Shown here: positions 1-12,286 of the stretch, piece after piece
Numbering within the stretch: position 1 is the stretch's first letter
Layout: each line of letters opens with the position of its first letter
NCBI RefSeq assembly: GCF_027924565.1
Contig: NZ_AP027041.1
Coordinates: forward strand, 3,038,001 to 3,102,000
Source: Lysobacter auxotrophicus
Lineage (GTDB): Bacteria > Pseudomonadota > Gammaproteobacteria > Xanthomonadales > Xanthomonadaceae
Direction: 5' to 3'
Length of the DNA: 64,000 bases
The notes under the pieces: model-generated
Seen by the model: only the letters and a program-made list of their open reading frames with translations
Databases searched by the model: none
What the model was told of the DNA's origin: nothing
Position numbers and translations under genes: made by a program

Positions 1-93
1 TGTGCCGCCCTTGCGAGCGGGCGGCAAGTATAACGGTTGAAACCTCGCCGCGGCCACCGCGATCGCTTCCTTGCGGAGGCGTCGACTTCAGCG

Positions 94-111
94 CCGCATC
101 CGGAGATGCGG
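94..111 (-). terminator. Hairpin just after the merR-like stop
   Basis: A perfect 7-bp stem with a 4-base loop begins three bases past the stop of the MerR-type gene. No U-run follows on the minus strand, so it may end transcription weakly or only protect the 3' end of the operon mRNA. A second 7-bp stem lies at 4-25. Nothing else is seen in 1-113. Confidence 0.35.
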
Positions 112-113
112 AA

Positions 114-470
114 TCAGCGCCTCAGCAGCTGCAGGACTTCTTCCAGCTCCATCCGCACCTGGCGGATGATCTGCGAACTCAGCGCGGATTCGTCCTTCGC
201 CGTCTCGCCTTCCAGGCGCAGGCGCGCGCCGCCGATGGTGTAGCCCTGCTCGTACAGCAGGCCGCGGATCTGGCGCACCATCAGCACCTCGTGGCGCTGG
301 TAGTAGCGGCGGTTGCCGCGGCGCTTGACCGGGTTGAGCATCGGGAACTCGGTCTCCCAGTAGCGCAGCACGTGCGGCTTGACGTCGCACAGCTCGCTGA
401 CTTCACCGATGGTGAAGTAGCGTTTGGCCGGGATCGGCGGGAGTTCGCGATTGCTGCCAGGGTCAAGCAT
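114..470 (-). CDS. MerR-family transcriptional regulator
   Basis: A 118-residue DNA-binding protein of the short MerR-like type found next to ihfA in many gammaproteobacteria. The winged helix-turn-helix spans about residues 17-85: [13 protein letters not shown], then [10 protein letters not shown], then [13 protein letters not shown]. The C-terminal tail is a short helix ending in LLRR and has no metal-binding cysteine set, so a metal or drug sensor role is unlikely. The start overlaps the end of ihfA by 8 bases, so the two are almost certainly co-translated. The regulated target cannot be told from sequence. Confidence 0.85.
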   Translation of the reverse strand: MLDPGSNRELPPIPAKRYFTIGEVSELCDVKPHVLRYWETEFPMLNPVKRRGNRRYYQRHEVLMVRQIRGLLYEQGYTIGGARLRLEGETAKDESALSSQIIRQVRMELEEVLQLLRR

Positions 471-765
471 GTTCCGCTCCGGAATAGGCTTCGACGCGTT
501 CCTTCAGTTTCTGGCCGGGGCGGAAGGTCACCACGGTGCGGGCGGAGATCGGAATCTCCTCGCCGGTTTTGGGGTTACGGCCCGGACGCTGGTTCTTGCG
601 GCGCAGGTCGAAGTTGCCGAACCCGGAAAGCTTCACCTGGCGACCGTGCTCCAGGGCCTCGCGCAACGCGTCGAAGAACGCGTCCACGAATTCCTTCGCC
701 TCTCGCTTGTTCAGCCCGACTTCGTCGAACAGGCGTTCGGCCATCTCGGCCTTGGTCAATGCCAT
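463..765 (-). CDS. ihfA: Integration host factor subunit alpha
   Basis: IHF-alpha is a 100-residue DNA-bending protein that pairs with IHF-beta and helps recombination, replication and transcription; it also assists many phage integrases. The DNABII fold is clear: an N-terminal helical part ([18 protein letters not shown]), the KLSGFGNF strand, and the DNA-binding arm [14 protein letters not shown] with its intercalating proline. It lies 18 bases after pheT and overlaps the merR-like gene, the usual pheST-ihfA arrangement. Length is normal. Confidence 0.97.
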   Translation of the reverse strand: MALTKAEMAERLFDEVGLNKREAKEFVDAFFDALREALEHGRQVKLSGFGNFDLRRKNQRPGRNPKTGEEIPISARTVVTFRPGQKLKERVEAYSGAEHA

Positions 766-783
766 CGTCTGCTTTCCTCAACC

Positions 784-3171
784 TCAGCCGCGGATCGTTG
801 CCCCGTACTCCCGCTGCAGCGCGTCGGTCACGCAAGCCACTGCGGAATCGACGTCACGGTCAGTCAGGGTGCGTGATTCATCCTGCAGAATCAAGCCCAT
901 AGCAAGACTTTTGAAACCGGGTTCAACGCCCTTGCCCTGGTAGCGGTCGAACAGCACCAGATCGCGCAGGAACGGGCCCGCGGCGGCCTTCACGGCCTGT
1001 CCGATGGCGGCCCATTCGACGTTCTCCGGGACGACGAACGCGAGATCCCGGCGGACGGACGGGTACTTCGACAAGGCCCTGGCGCGGGGCACGGCGCGGC
1101 TGAACATGGGCGCCAGGTCGAGTTCGAACGCGACCACATCCACGTCCAGTTCCAGCGCGCGTTGCAGGCGCGGATGCAGTTGCCCGATCCAGCCGAGCTT
1201 CACGCCGTCGCGGTACACGTCCGCCGAGCGACCCGGATGCGCCCACGCGGGCTGCGAGGCACGGTACTCGAGCGTGGCGCCGGCGACGGCGGCCAGGCTG
1301 TCGAGGTCGCCCTTGAGGTCGTGGAAGCCGATCGTGCGTGCCGCCACGCCCCACTGCTCCGCATGCACGTCGCCGCACGCGGCGGCGGCGATGCGGCCGG
1401 TTTCGATGGGCGCGTCGCCGGCGTTGGCGCGGAACACGTTGCCCAGCTCGAACAGGCGCACACGCGGCTGCTGGCGCGCGGCGTTGCGCGCAAGCGCGGC
1501 GACCAGGCCCGGCAGCAGCGCGGTGCGCATGACGCCCAGCTCGCCGCTGAGCGGATTGGCCAGCGGCACGTTGCCGTCGGTGAGGCTCCACTTCGACAGG
1601 AGGTCAGCGTCGACGAACGCGTAGTTCACCGCTTCCAGGAAGTCGCGCGAGGCCAGGTGACGACGCGCGGTCGACTCGTCCACGCGCGTCTCGCTCGGCG
1701 CGACCAGGCGCGCGGCGCCGGCGGGCAGCGTCGTCGGGATCGCGTCGTAGCCGTGTATGCGCGCGATTTCCTCGATCAGGTCTTCCTCGATCTCCAGATC
1801 GAAGCGACGGGTCGGCGGCACCACGCGCCAACCGTCGGTCAGGGCTTCAACCTGCAGACCGAGGGCGCGCAGGATGCGTTCGACTTCGCCATCGGCGACC
1901 GTAAGCCCGAGCACGCGAGCCAAGCGTGCACGGCGCAGCACGATCGGCTGCGGCTTGCGCAGGTGTTCGGCGAGCGTCACGTCGAGCGTCGGACCCGGCA
2001 CGCCGCCGGCTATGTCGACGATCAGCTTCGTCGCGTATTCCACCGCGATGCGCGGCAGTTCCGGATCGACGCCGCGCTCGAACCGGTGGCCGGCGTCGGT
2101 ATGCAGGCCGAGCTTGCGGCTGCGGCCGATGATGGCCGACGGAATCCAGTGCGCCGCTTCGAGGAACACGTTGCGCGTGGCGTCGGTCACGCGCGTATCG
2201 AAGCCGCCCATGATGCCGCCCAGCGCGACCGCACGCGCGCCGTGGCCGCCGCGGCTGTCGGAGACGACGAGGAAATCGTCGTCGAGTTCCACGGTGCGAC
2301 CGTCGAGCAGCTTGAGCGCTTCACCGGCACGCGCCGGGCGCACGACGACATCGCCTTCCAGCGTGTCCTTGTCGAAGGCGTGCATCGGCTGGCCGAGTTC
2401 AAGCATCACGTACTGCGTGACGTCCACGAGGAAGCTGATCGGACGCACGCCGCTGCGGCGCAGGCGCTCGGCCATCCATGCCGGCGTGGACACGTTGGCG
2501 TCCACGTTGTCGATCACGCGGCCGGCGAAGCGCGGCACGCGCGGGCCGGCGTCGAGCTCGACGCGAATCGTCGCATCGCTCTGCGCGGGAACGTCGGCCG
2601 CGTCGAGCGGCTTCACTTCACCCCCGAGCGCGGCCGCCACGTCGTAGGCGATGCCGCGCACGCTGAAGCAGTCGGCGCGATTGGGCGTCAGCTTGATCTC
2701 GATACTGGCATCCGGCAGGCCGAGATACTGCGCCAACGGCGTGCCGACCGGCGCGTCGTCGGGCAGTTCGAGCAGGCCGGAAGCATCCGGATCCACGCCC
2801 AATTCCTTCGCCGAGCACAGCATGCCGAACGATTCCACGCCGCGCAGTTTCGCGGCCTTGATCGCGACACCACCCGGCAGGTTCGCGCCGACGGTGGCGA
2901 GCGGCGCGATCAGACCCGCGCGCGCATTGGGCGCGCCGCAGACGATCTGCACGGTGCCGTTGCCGGTGTCGACTTCGCACACCTGCAGGCGGTCGGCTTC
3001 CGGATGACGCGTCGCGCTTACGATGCGCGCGACGACGACGCCGTCCAGCGATTCGCCCAGCGGCGTGACCTCTTCGACTTCCAGGCCGATGGCGGTCAGC
3101 GTCGCGGCGAGCTGCTCGCGCGAGGCGTTGGTCGGGACGTGGTGGCGCAGCCAGTTTTCGGAGAATTTCAT
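784..3171 (-). CDS. pheT: Phenylalanine--tRNA ligase beta subunit
   Basis: The 795-residue beta subunit of the alpha2-beta2 phenylalanyl-tRNA synthetase. The N-terminus starts MKFSENWLRHHV; a tRNA-binding (EMAP-like) domain covers roughly residues 40-150, then the B3/B4 editing region that hydrolyses Tyr-tRNA(Phe), the B5 domain, and a C-terminal ferredoxin-fold anticodon-binding domain ending LQREYGATIRG. Length fits the bacterial family. It is downstream of pheS, separated by about 97 bases that hold an inverted repeat. Confidence 0.97.
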   Translation of the reverse strand: MKFSENWLRHHVPTNASREQLAATLTAIGLEVEEVTPLGESLDGVVVARIVSATRHPEADRLQVCEVDTGNGTVQIVCGAPNARAGLIAPLATVGANLPGGVAIKAAKLRGVESFGMLCSAKELGVDPDASGLLELPDDAPVGTPLAQYLGLPDASIEIKLTPNRADCFSVRGIAYDVAAALGGEVKPLDAADVPAQSDATIRVELDAGPRVPRFAGRVIDNVDANVSTPAWMAERLRRSGVRPISFLVDVTQYVMLELGQPMHAFDKDTLEGDVVVRPARAGEALKLLDGRTVELDDDFLVVSDSRGGHGARAVALGGIMGGFDTRVTDATRNVFLEAAHWIPSAIIGRSRKLGLHTDAGHRFERGVDPELPRIAVEYATKLIVDIAGGVPGPTLDVTLAEHLRKPQPIVLRRARLARVLGLTVADGEVERILRALGLQVEALTDGWRVVPPTRRFDLEIEEDLIEEIARIHGYDAIPTTLPAGAARLVAPSETRVDESTARRHLASRDFLEAVNYAFVDADLLSKWSLTDGNVPLANPLSGELGVMRTALLPGLVAALARNAARQQPRVRLFELGNVFRANAGDAPIETGRIAAAACGDVHAEQWGVAARTIGFHDLKGDLDSLAAVAGATLEYRASQPAWAHPGRSADVYRDGVKLGWIGQLHPRLQRALELDVDVVAFELDLAPMFSRAVPRARALSKYPSVRRDLAFVVPENVEWAAIGQAVKAAAGPFLRDLVLFDRYQGKGVEPGFKSLAMGLILQDESRTLTDRDVDSAVACVTDALQREYGATIRG

Positions 3172-3178
3172 GGTGAAA

Positions 3179-3268
3179 GCCGGGAATCGGGAATGGTGAA
3201 TCGGGACTTGGAATGCGGTGACGGGTTTCGCTTATACGATCCCCATTCCCCCATTCCCGGTTCCCGCT

Positions 3269-3269
<1 letters not shown>
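3179..3269. repeat. Intergenic inverted repeat, GGGAATC type
   Basis: The pheS-pheT gap holds CGGGAATCGGGAATGGTGAA-like sequence at the pheT side and its near reverse complement (CCCCATTCCCCCATTCCCGG) at the pheS side. They can fold into a long imperfect hairpin. Such GGGAAT-rich intergenic repeats are familiar from Xanthomonadaceae genomes (from memory). It could modulate pheT expression relative to pheS. Confidence 0.6.
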
Positions 3270-4838
<1,569 letters not shown>

Positions 4839-4851
4839 TGTTCAGCCCTCC

Positions 4852-5049
4852 TCAGAGATACGGCAGCATGCGATCGAGACGGCCTGCGTCCTCGGCACGA
4901 ACGTGGTTCGTCTGCCGCAGGTTGCGCTTCCGCTTGGTCGCCTTCTTGGTGAGGATGTGGCTCTTGTTGGCGTGGCCGCACTTGTACTTGCCGGAAGCGG
5001 TCTTCCGGAAGCGCTTGGCCGCCGCCCGATTGGTCTTGATCTTGGGCAT
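4852..5049 (-). CDS. rpmI: 50S ribosomal protein L35
   Basis: L35, a 65-residue basic protein of the large subunit. The start [20 protein letters not shown] and the [17 protein letters not shown] segment are typical. The frame is open upstream, but the conserved MPK start at 5049 gives the family length. It is followed by rplT. The 250 bases between it and infC contain a terminator for infC and presumably the rpmI promoter and leader. Confidence 0.98.
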   Translation of the reverse strand: MPKIKTNRAAAKRFRKTASGKYKCGHANKSHILTKKATKRKRNLRQTNHVRAEDAGRLDRMLPYL

Positions 5050-5300
5050 TGCGATGTCCTTTCGGATTTCGATGACTGGCCTGGGCGGTGGCCTGCGCGT
5101 CCCATGGAGACGCAACCACTCTTTCCGTCCTGCCCTTGCCGGCTTGTAAGTCGTTGATCCGTAAAGGATCACGACAGGTTCCTGATACAACGAACTGCAA
5201 ATCCCGGCGAGCCGGGCCGGCCATTATGCAGACAACCGGAAACCTTTGCAATTCAGGGCTTTAGTGCGGCGGCGGATGACCCTCTCGCCCCTCCCGCAAA

Positions 5301-5329
5301 CGAAAACGGGCCGCACCAGGCGGCCCGTT
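5301..5329 (-). terminator. Rho-independent terminator after infC
   Basis: A 9-bp perfect stem (AACGGGCCG / CGGCCCGTT, 7-base loop) is followed on the minus strand by TTTTCGTTTG, 18 bases beyond the infC stop. It should reduce read-through into rpmI-rplT. Confidence 0.75.
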
Positions 5330-5346
5330 CCTGCCGATCCGGACGA

Positions 5347-5871
5347 TCAGCTCTTCTTCTTCGGCGCGATCATCATGACCATCTGGCGGCCTTCCAAGCG
5401 CGGGCGCGACTCGATGACGATGTCCTCGCCCAGGTCCGCCTCGATGCGTGCTGCCATCTCCCGGCCCAGTTCCTGGTGGCTCATCTCGCGGCCACGGAAG
5501 CGGATGTTCACCTTGACCTTGTCGCCCTCTTCCAGGAAGCGGCGCATGTTGCGCAGCTTGATCTGGTAGTCGCCCTCGTCGGTCACGGGACGGAACTTGA
5601 GTTCCTTGATCTCGACCTGCTTCTGCTTCTTCTTGGCCTCGTTGGCCTTCTTCTGCTGCTCGAAGCGGAACTTGCCGAAGTCCATGATCTTGCAGACCGG
5701 CGGATCGGCGTTCGGCTGGATCTCCACAAGATCCAGGCCCTCGTCCTCGGCCATGCGCAGCGCTTCGTCGCGCGTGAGCACGCCGATCATTTCGCCATCG
5801 CTGCCGATCACGCGCACGCGCGGGACGCGGATTTCCTGGTTCTTGCGATTCGGCTTCTCGGGGGTACTGAT
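5347..5871 (-). CDS. infC: Translation initiation factor IF-3, AUC start
   Basis: IF-3 checks the start codon and initiator tRNA on the 30S subunit. The 174-residue product shows the N-domain ([19 protein letters not shown]), the lysine-rich linker ([16 protein letters not shown]) and the C-domain ending [11 protein letters not shown]. No ATG, GTG or TTG gives the family N-terminus: the first GTG (5817) would cut off conserved residues. In frame upstream is [15 protein letters not shown] beginning with ATC at 5869-5871, preceded by GGAG (5880-5883) at 8 bases. A non-canonical AUU start with self-repression is classic for infC in E. coli; AUC is its analogue here. Confidence 0.93.
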   Translation of the reverse strand: MSTPEKPNRKNQEIRVPRVRVIGSDGEMIGVLTRDEALRMAEDEGLDLVEIQPNADPPVCKIMDFGKFRFEQQKKANEAKKKQKQVEIKELKFRPVTDEGDYQIKLRNMRRFLEEGDKVKVNIRFRGREMSHQELGREMAARIEADLGEDIVIESRPRLEGRQMVMMIAPKKKS

Positions 5872-5896
5872 GTTGCAATCTCCGGTATGGAACGTG

Positions 5897-5916
5897 CCGG
5901 CCGCCGTGGCGGCCGG
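5897..5916 (-). promoter_or_regulatory. Hairpin between thrS and infC
   Basis: A 9-bp GC-only stem (CCGGCCGCC / GGCGGCCGG, 2-base loop) lies in the 66-base gap between the thrS stop and the infC start. No U-run follows. It may pause ribosomes or RNase activity ahead of the unusual infC start. Confidence 0.4.
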
Positions 5917-5937
5917 GGTCAGGTCAGGCTGCAGGCG

Positions 5938-7839
5938 TTACTGTACGCCCTCACTGCGCAAACGCGAGGCGAAATCGGCGACGGTCATCGTCCCCAGGTC
6001 CTCGCCTCCGCGCGTGCGGACGGCGATCTGGCCGTTTTCCTTCTCACGGTCGCCGATCACCAGCAGGTAGGGCACGCGCTGCAGCGTGTGCTCGCGGATC
6101 TTATAGCCGATCTTCTCGTTGCGCAAATCGGAATGGACCCGGAAGCCTTGATTTGCAAGGGATTTCCGGATCTCCTCGACGTAATCGGCCTGGGCGTCGG
6201 TGATGTTCATGACCACGGCCTGGACCGGGGCCAGCCAGGCCGGGAACTGGCCGGCGTGGTGCTCGATCAGGATGCCGATGAAGCGCTCCATCGAGCCCAC
6301 GATGGCCCGGTGCAGCATCACCGGATGGCGGCGCTGGCTGTGTTCGTCGACGTACTCGGCGCCCAGGCGGCCCGGCATCATGAAGTCGACCTGCATCGTG
6401 CCCAGCTGCCACGTGCGGCCGATGGCGTCCTGCAGGTGGTATTCGATCTTCGGGCCGTAGAAGGCGCCCTCGCCCGGCAGCTCCTGCCATTCCACGCCGG
6501 CGGCACTCAGCGCCGAACGCAGCGCGTTCTCGGCCTTGTCCCACGTGGCGTCGTCGCCCAGGCGCGAGTCCGGGCGCAGCGCGATCTTGATCTGGATGTC
6601 GGTGAAGCCGAAATCGCCGTAGACCTTCAGCGCCTGCTCGTGGAAGGCGCGCACTTCGGACTCGATCTGGTCCTCGGTGCAGAAGATGTGGCCGTCGTCC
6701 TGGGTGAAGCCGCGCACGCGCAGGATGCCGTGCAGCGCGCCGGAGGGCTCGTTGCGATGGCACGCGCCGAACTCGCCGTAGCGGATCGGCAGGTCGCGGT
6801 AGCTGTGCAGGCCCTGGTTGAACACCTGCACGTGGCCCGGGCAGTTCATGGGCTTCAGCGCGTAGGTCCGCTTCTCGGACTCGGTGAAGAACATGTTGTC
6901 CTTGTAGTTGTCCCAGTGGCCGGATTTCTGCCACAGCGACACGTCGAGGATCTGCGGGCAACGCACCTCGCCGTAGCCCGTTTCGCGATACACGCGGCGC
7001 ATGTACTGCTCGACGACCTGCCAGATCGACCAGCCCTTCGGATGCCAGAAGATCAGGCCCGGGCCCTCTTCCTGCAGGTGGAACAGGTCCTGCGCCTTGG
7101 CGATCTTGCGGTGGTCGCGCTTCTCGGCTTCCTCGAGCTGCGTCAGATAAGCCTTGAGGTCCTTGTCGTTGAGCCACGAGGTGCCGTAGATGCGGCTGAG
7201 CATCTGGTTGTTGGAATCGCCACGCCAGTAGGCGCCGGCGACCTTCATCAGCTTGAACGCGCGCAGCTTGTCCGTCGACGGCACGTGCGGGCCGCGGCAC
7301 AGGTCGGTGAACTCGCCCTGGCTGTAGAGCGAGAGGTCTTCGTTCGCCGGAATCGACTCGATGATCTCGGCCTTGTAGGCCTCGCCCAGGCCGCGGAAGA
7401 ACGCCACCGCGTCGTCTCGCGACTTCACGCTGCGCGCGACGGGCAGCGACTCCTTGACGATCTTCTGCATCTCGGCCTCGATCGCAGGCAGGTCTTCCGG
7501 CGTGAACGGGCGCTCGTAGGCGAAATCGTAGTAGAAGCCGTTGTCGATCACCGGACCGATGGTGACCTGCGCGCCCGGGTACAGGCGCTGCACGGCCTGC
7601 GCGAGCAGGTGCGCGGTGGAGTGGCGCAGGACGTCGAGCGCGTCGGGGTGCTTGTCGGTGACGATCTCGAGCGAGGCGTCGTTGGCGATGCGGTAGCTGG
7701 TGTCGACCAGCTTGCCGTCGACCTTGCCGGCCAGCGCGGCCTTGGCGAGGCCGGCGCCGATGGAGGCGGCCACTTCGGCGACGGAGACGGGTTGTTCGAA
7801 TTCGCGGCGGCTGCCGTCGGGGAGCGTGATGGCGATCAT
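5938..7839 (-). CDS. thrS: Threonine--tRNA ligase
   Basis: A 633-residue class II synthetase that charges tRNA(Thr). An N-terminal TGS domain ([20 protein letters not shown]) precedes the editing domain with [10 protein letters not shown] and [10 protein letters not shown]. The catalytic domain has MNCPGHV and the motif 2 region [15 protein letters not shown] with zinc-binding Cys/His. The C-terminal anticodon-binding domain ends [11 protein letters not shown]. The frame is open far upstream to 8280 through the tRNA gene, but the conserved MIAITLPDG start is clear. It precedes infC as in other gammaproteobacteria. Confidence 0.98.
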   Translation of the reverse strand: MIAITLPDGSRREFEQPVSVAEVAASIGAGLAKAALAGKVDGKLVDTSYRIANDASLEIVTDKHPDALDVLRHSTAHLLAQAVQRLYPGAQVTIGPVIDNGFYYDFAYERPFTPEDLPAIEAEMQKIVKESLPVARSVKSRDDAVAFFRGLGEAYKAEIIESIPANEDLSLYSQGEFTDLCRGPHVPSTDKLRAFKLMKVAGAYWRGDSNNQMLSRIYGTSWLNDKDLKAYLTQLEEAEKRDHRKIAKAQDLFHLQEEGPGLIFWHPKGWSIWQVVEQYMRRVYRETGYGEVRCPQILDVSLWQKSGHWDNYKDNMFFTESEKRTYALKPMNCPGHVQVFNQGLHSYRDLPIRYGEFGACHRNEPSGALHGILRVRGFTQDDGHIFCTEDQIESEVRAFHEQALKVYGDFGFTDIQIKIALRPDSRLGDDATWDKAENALRSALSAAGVEWQELPGEGAFYGPKIEYHLQDAIGRTWQLGTMQVDFMMPGRLGAEYVDEHSQRRHPVMLHRAIVGSMERFIGILIEHHAGQFPAWLAPVQAVVMNITDAQADYVEEIRKSLANQGFRVHSDLRNEKIGYKIREHTLQRVPYLLVIGDREKENGQIAVRTRGGEDLGTMTVADFASRLRSEGVQ

Positions 7840-7919
7840 GGGGTCCGGGCGCGCGATGCGCGGCTGGCTGGGTGGAATGTCGGCGCTGCCGGGGGCGGCG
7901 CATGGCCTGAAGACGGGAA

Positions 7920-7951
7920 GCCGGAAACGAAAAACGGCGCCGCGGCGCCGT
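7920..7951 (-). terminator. Strong terminator-like hairpin in the thrS leader
   Basis: The 18-base perfect palindrome ACGGCGCCGCGGCGCCGT is followed on the minus strand by TTTTTCGTTTCC, a textbook intrinsic terminator. It is only about 80 bases upstream of the thrS start, and tRNA-Val already has its own terminator further upstream. So it may be an attenuator in the thrS leader. The rest of 7840-8130 shows no gene. Confidence 0.7.
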
Positions 7952-8130
7952 CTTGGAGGGGCGTCGTGGGCGCTCAGCAGTGGGCGATGGTAGTGCTCAT
8001 GTCGCACGCTCGGCCGGCGGTTTGCCGCGGGCCACCTTCGTTTCGTGTTTCGGGCGAATCGCCCGGGAATGCGGGAAGTGTTGGGGCTGCTGGCGGCCAA
8101 GTCAACGCCGGCGGTCGCACGCGGCGGCGA

Positions 8131-8170
8131 CGCAAAGAAAAACGGCGCAACCCGTGAGGATCGCGCCGTT
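8131..8170 (-). terminator. Terminator of tRNA-Val
   Basis: AACGGCGC and GCGCCGTT pair around a 14-base loop and are followed on the minus strand by TTTTTCTTTG. It lies 17 bases beyond the encoded CCA of tRNA-Val. Confidence 0.8.
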
Positions 8171-8186
8171 CGAAACCACTGTGTAG

Positions 8187-8261
8187 TGGTGGGCGGTACA
8201 GGGTTCGAACCTGTGACCCCTACCATGTCAAGGTAGTGCTCTACCGCTGAGCTAACCGCCC
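8187..8261 (-). tRNA. tRNA-Val(GAC)
   Basis: A full cloverleaf on the minus strand: acceptor GGGCGGT pairs with ACCGCCC, the D-arm is TTAGCTCAGCGGTAGAGC, the anticodon loop TTGACAT carries GAC, and the T-arm includes GGTTCGAACC. The CCA end is encoded. An 18-base piece of its anticodon arm recurs inside the prophage at 12287-12304. Confidence 0.96.
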
Positions 8262-8269
8262 GAATTCGC

Positions 8270-8285
8270 TCCGGATGCATCCGGA
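8270..8285. repeat. 16-base perfect palindrome upstream of tRNA-Val
   Basis: TCCGGATGCATCCGGA lies 8 bases upstream of the tRNA-Val 5' end. It could be a protein-binding site or a transcript-start hairpin; nothing decides between them. Confidence 0.4.
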
Positions 8286-8385
8286 TTCCCGTCGCCGCGA
8301 ACCGCTCGTCGAGGGGCGCGCAGTGTAAACCGTCGGCCCGGCGGCGGCAACAGGTCCGTGCGAATCGACCTGCCGCCGCGCCGGT

Positions 8386-10419
<2,034 letters not shown>

Positions 10420-10569
10420 CGGCATGGCTCCGGAAAATTCCTCAGTGTAGACCGCCACATGGATGGGGGCGGAAGCGGCGTTTCCCTACCCTGCCCGACG
10501 GCGCGTGGCGATGCCGCGATCCGGCGCGAATGGCGACGCTGTGGCCTCCTCCACGCTGTTTCCGACGCC

Positions 10570-11100
10570 ATGGACCGGGCCCGCGGCCTTACGCTTCCTG
10601 AACTGATCATCACCCTGGCCGTGCTGGGAACCTGCGCGGCGCTCGCGCTTCCGCAGTTCAACTCGCTGGTGATGCGAACCAAGGGCACCACGGCCCTGCA
10701 CCTGCTGGGCTCGTCGCTGGCTGGCGCCCGCATGGCGTCGGTATCGCGGCGAATCCCGGTCACCGTGTGCCCCAGCGCCGACGGTCGGCAATGCCGCAAG
10801 GACGCGGTCTGGGAAGACGGGTGGATCCTGTACCGCGATCGGTACAGTCGCGACCAGCCCGAGAAGCCGTCGGATGTGCTGCAGCGCTTTGCCATCGACC
10901 CTGACGCATTCACGCTCCGCAGCAGCATCGCCCGACAGCGCGTGCGTTACATGCCGAGCGGCTACACGGCCACCAGCAACCTCACGATCCTGCTGTGCGA
11001 GCGCGATGCGCAGCGCGAGGTGGGCCGCGTCGTGGTGAGCCGCCCAGGGCGGATCCGCACCGAGCGCCCGCGCGGTGCCGATCCCGGCTGCGCCCTCTGA
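10570..11100 (+). CDS. Solitary GspH/FimT-type pseudopilin
   Basis: A 176-residue minor pilin-like protein. The N-terminus MDRARG-LTLPELIITLAVLG has the prepilin peptidase site (cut after Gly6), Glu5 of the mature protein and the hydrophobic helix; the residue after the cut is Leu, not the usual Phe or Met. The rest resembles the GspH domain: VCPSADGRQCRKDAVWEDGWILYRD is close to the family's CPS.DG..C....W..GW pattern. It is divergent from uvrB and far from the other pilin genes at 53.6-60.7 kb. It may be a type IV pilus or type II secretion accessory subunit. Confidence 0.85.
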   Translation: MDRARGLTLPELIITLAVLGTCAALALPQFNSLVMRTKGTTALHLLGSSLAGARMASVSRRIPVTVCPSADGRQCRKDAVWEDGWILYRDRYSRDQPEKPSDVLQRFAIDPDAFTLRSSIARQRVRYMPSGYTATSNLTILLCERDAQREVGRVVVSRPGRIRTERPRGADPGCAL

Positions 11101-11111
11101 GCGATCATGTC

Positions 11112-11139
11112 TTGACCTTGTCGCTCGAGGCATTACAAT
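11112..11139 (+). promoter_or_regulatory. Sigma-70 promoter of tRNA-Asn
   Basis: TTGACC and TACAAT are spaced by 16 bases and the -10 ends 10 bases before the tRNA 5' end. It fits a strong stable-RNA promoter. Confidence 0.7.
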
Positions 11140-11149
11140 GCCGGTCCCC

Positions 11150-11226
11150 GCCCGAATAGCTCAGCCGGTTAGAGCACTTGACTGTTAATCAGGGGGTCGT
11201 TGGTTCGAGTCCAACTTCGGGCGCCA
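11150..11226 (+). tRNA. tRNA-Asn(GTT), prophage integration site
   Basis: The cloverleaf is complete: acceptor GCCCGAA / TTCGGGC, anticodon loop CTGTTAA with GTT, T-arm GGTTCGAGTCC, encoded CCA. The 3' part from the anticodon arm (11180) onward is the left copy of the 47-base attachment repeat, so the 3' half is probably supplied by the phage and the gene stays functional. Confidence 0.97.
11180..11226 (+). repeat. attL core, 47-base direct repeat
   Basis: The 47 bases from the anticodon stem through CCA are identical to 53442-53488. This marks site-specific insertion into tRNA-Asn. Confidence 0.93.
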
Positions 11227-11234
11227 AGCATTGC

Positions 11235-11268
11235 AAGGGCTGCGAGAGATCGCGGCCCTTTTCTTTTG
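11235..11268 (+). terminator. Terminator after tRNA-Asn at attL
   Basis: AAGGGCTGCGA pairs with TCGCGGCCCTT and TTCTTTT follows. A near copy lies after attR (53497-53530), so the phage seems to carry both the tRNA 3' half and its terminator. Confidence 0.85.
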
Positions 11269-11323
11269 TCCAAAATTCGGCACTCTGTCCAAAATCAGAC
11301 CTGATGGAGCGATAGAGAGCCGC

Positions 11324-11827
11324 ATGGAAGCGATTCAAGCAAGGCTGCTAGACCTTGAGTGGTGGTTTACGGTCGTCATCGTCGGCCTCGTCGTGAGTGT
11401 CGTTGCCTCGTACGCGAGGGACGGGCTGTCGCGCGGACTTTCCGCTGTTTCACAGACCTACGGCCGTCATGCTGACGCTCGCCGCGCGCGGCAAGCCGAA
11501 CTGCTGCGTGACTTTCGCGCGAGCCCAGCTTTGCTCGTGATCGAATACATGCGCACCTTCTTTGGCCTCGGCATATCTCTCGCGCTGATAAGTGGCTCTT
11601 TCCTCCTGCCGGCTTGGAACACGCTTCGCAAAGCCTTCCCGGAGGTTGACCTGGCAGTTTCCGTGCTCGGCTTGGCGCCGAGTACGAACGAGGTGTTTGG
11701 CGTTGGCGCCGCGATACTTGCGCTCTTTGGCGGCATGTACTTCTGGGCACGGTTTCAGGGAAAGCTTCGCTTCTGCGAACGGGCTCGTAAGGAACTCCGC
11801 GATTCGCTGCGACGCCATCGTACGTAG
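11324..11827 (+). CDS. Membrane protein of unknown function
   Basis: I do not recognise this 167-residue protein. It has three hydrophobic segments: near residues 14-33 (WWFTVVIVGLVVSVVASYA), 75-97 (FFGLGISLALISGSFLLPAW) and 125-145 (VFGVGAAILALFGGMYFW), with a basic C-terminal tail. The ATG at 11324 has GAGAG upstream; an earlier in-frame start would run into the tRNA terminator. Its place just inside attL, outside the phage core, marks it as accessory cargo. Confidence 0.6.
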   Translation: MEAIQARLLDLEWWFTVVIVGLVVSVVASYARDGLSRGLSAVSQTYGRHADARRARQAELLRDFRASPALLVIEYMRTFFGLGISLALISGSFLLPAWNTLRKAFPEVDLAVSVLGLAPSTNEVFGVGAAILALFGGMYFWARFQGKLRFCERARKELRDSLRRHRT

Positions 11828-11847
11828 GGCGGCTCACCAGGCGCGAA

Positions 11848-12213
11848 GTGACCTTGGACGGCAGCATGGACATCGACCATCTTGCAGCGCTCGTTCGAGA
11901 GTGGGCTTCAAGAAAGCCCAACGTTTCCCGCGCACACCTATTTGGCAGCCGCGTGCGAGGCGAGGAGAGAGGCGACAACCATCCCGACGGACCAAGCGAC
12001 TTGGATATCGCTCTTGAGGTCGACAATGTGCCCGAGGACCCCCACGGGGCCTATGTCGCGTGGATGTTCGACACTGAGGGCTGGGAGGATGAGCTCACCA
12101 CTCTGACCGGGGTAAAGGTCGATCTTCGCCAATACAGAGGGCCGAGCACGCCGATAGTTCATCAGGGCATTGAGCGATCGAGCATCTTGGTTTACGAGCG
12201 GCGACCGTCCTAA
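11848..12213 (+). CDS. MNT-type nucleotidyltransferase domain protein
   Basis: A small protein of the polymerase-beta nucleotidyltransferase superfamily. The core FGSRVRGEE and SDLDIALEV give the GS...D-x-D active-site pattern, with a longer than usual loop between them. Such minimal nucleotidyltransferases often act as antitoxins that AMPylate a HEPN toxin; no HEPN partner is seen next to it. The start may be GTG 11848 (121 residues, AGG upstream) or ATG 11866 (115 residues). Confidence 0.75.
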   Translation: MTLDGSMDIDHLAALVREWASRKPNVSRAHLFGSRVRGEERGDNHPDGPSDLDIALEVDNVPEDPHGAYVAWMFDTEGWEDELTTLTGVKVDLRQYRGPSTPIVHQGIERSSILVYERRPS

Positions 12214-12286
12214 CGAACTCCTACGCTCACTGCGGCCGCTATCAAGGCCTAATGCACTGTGGGCAGGCCACCACGCATCGAATAGG

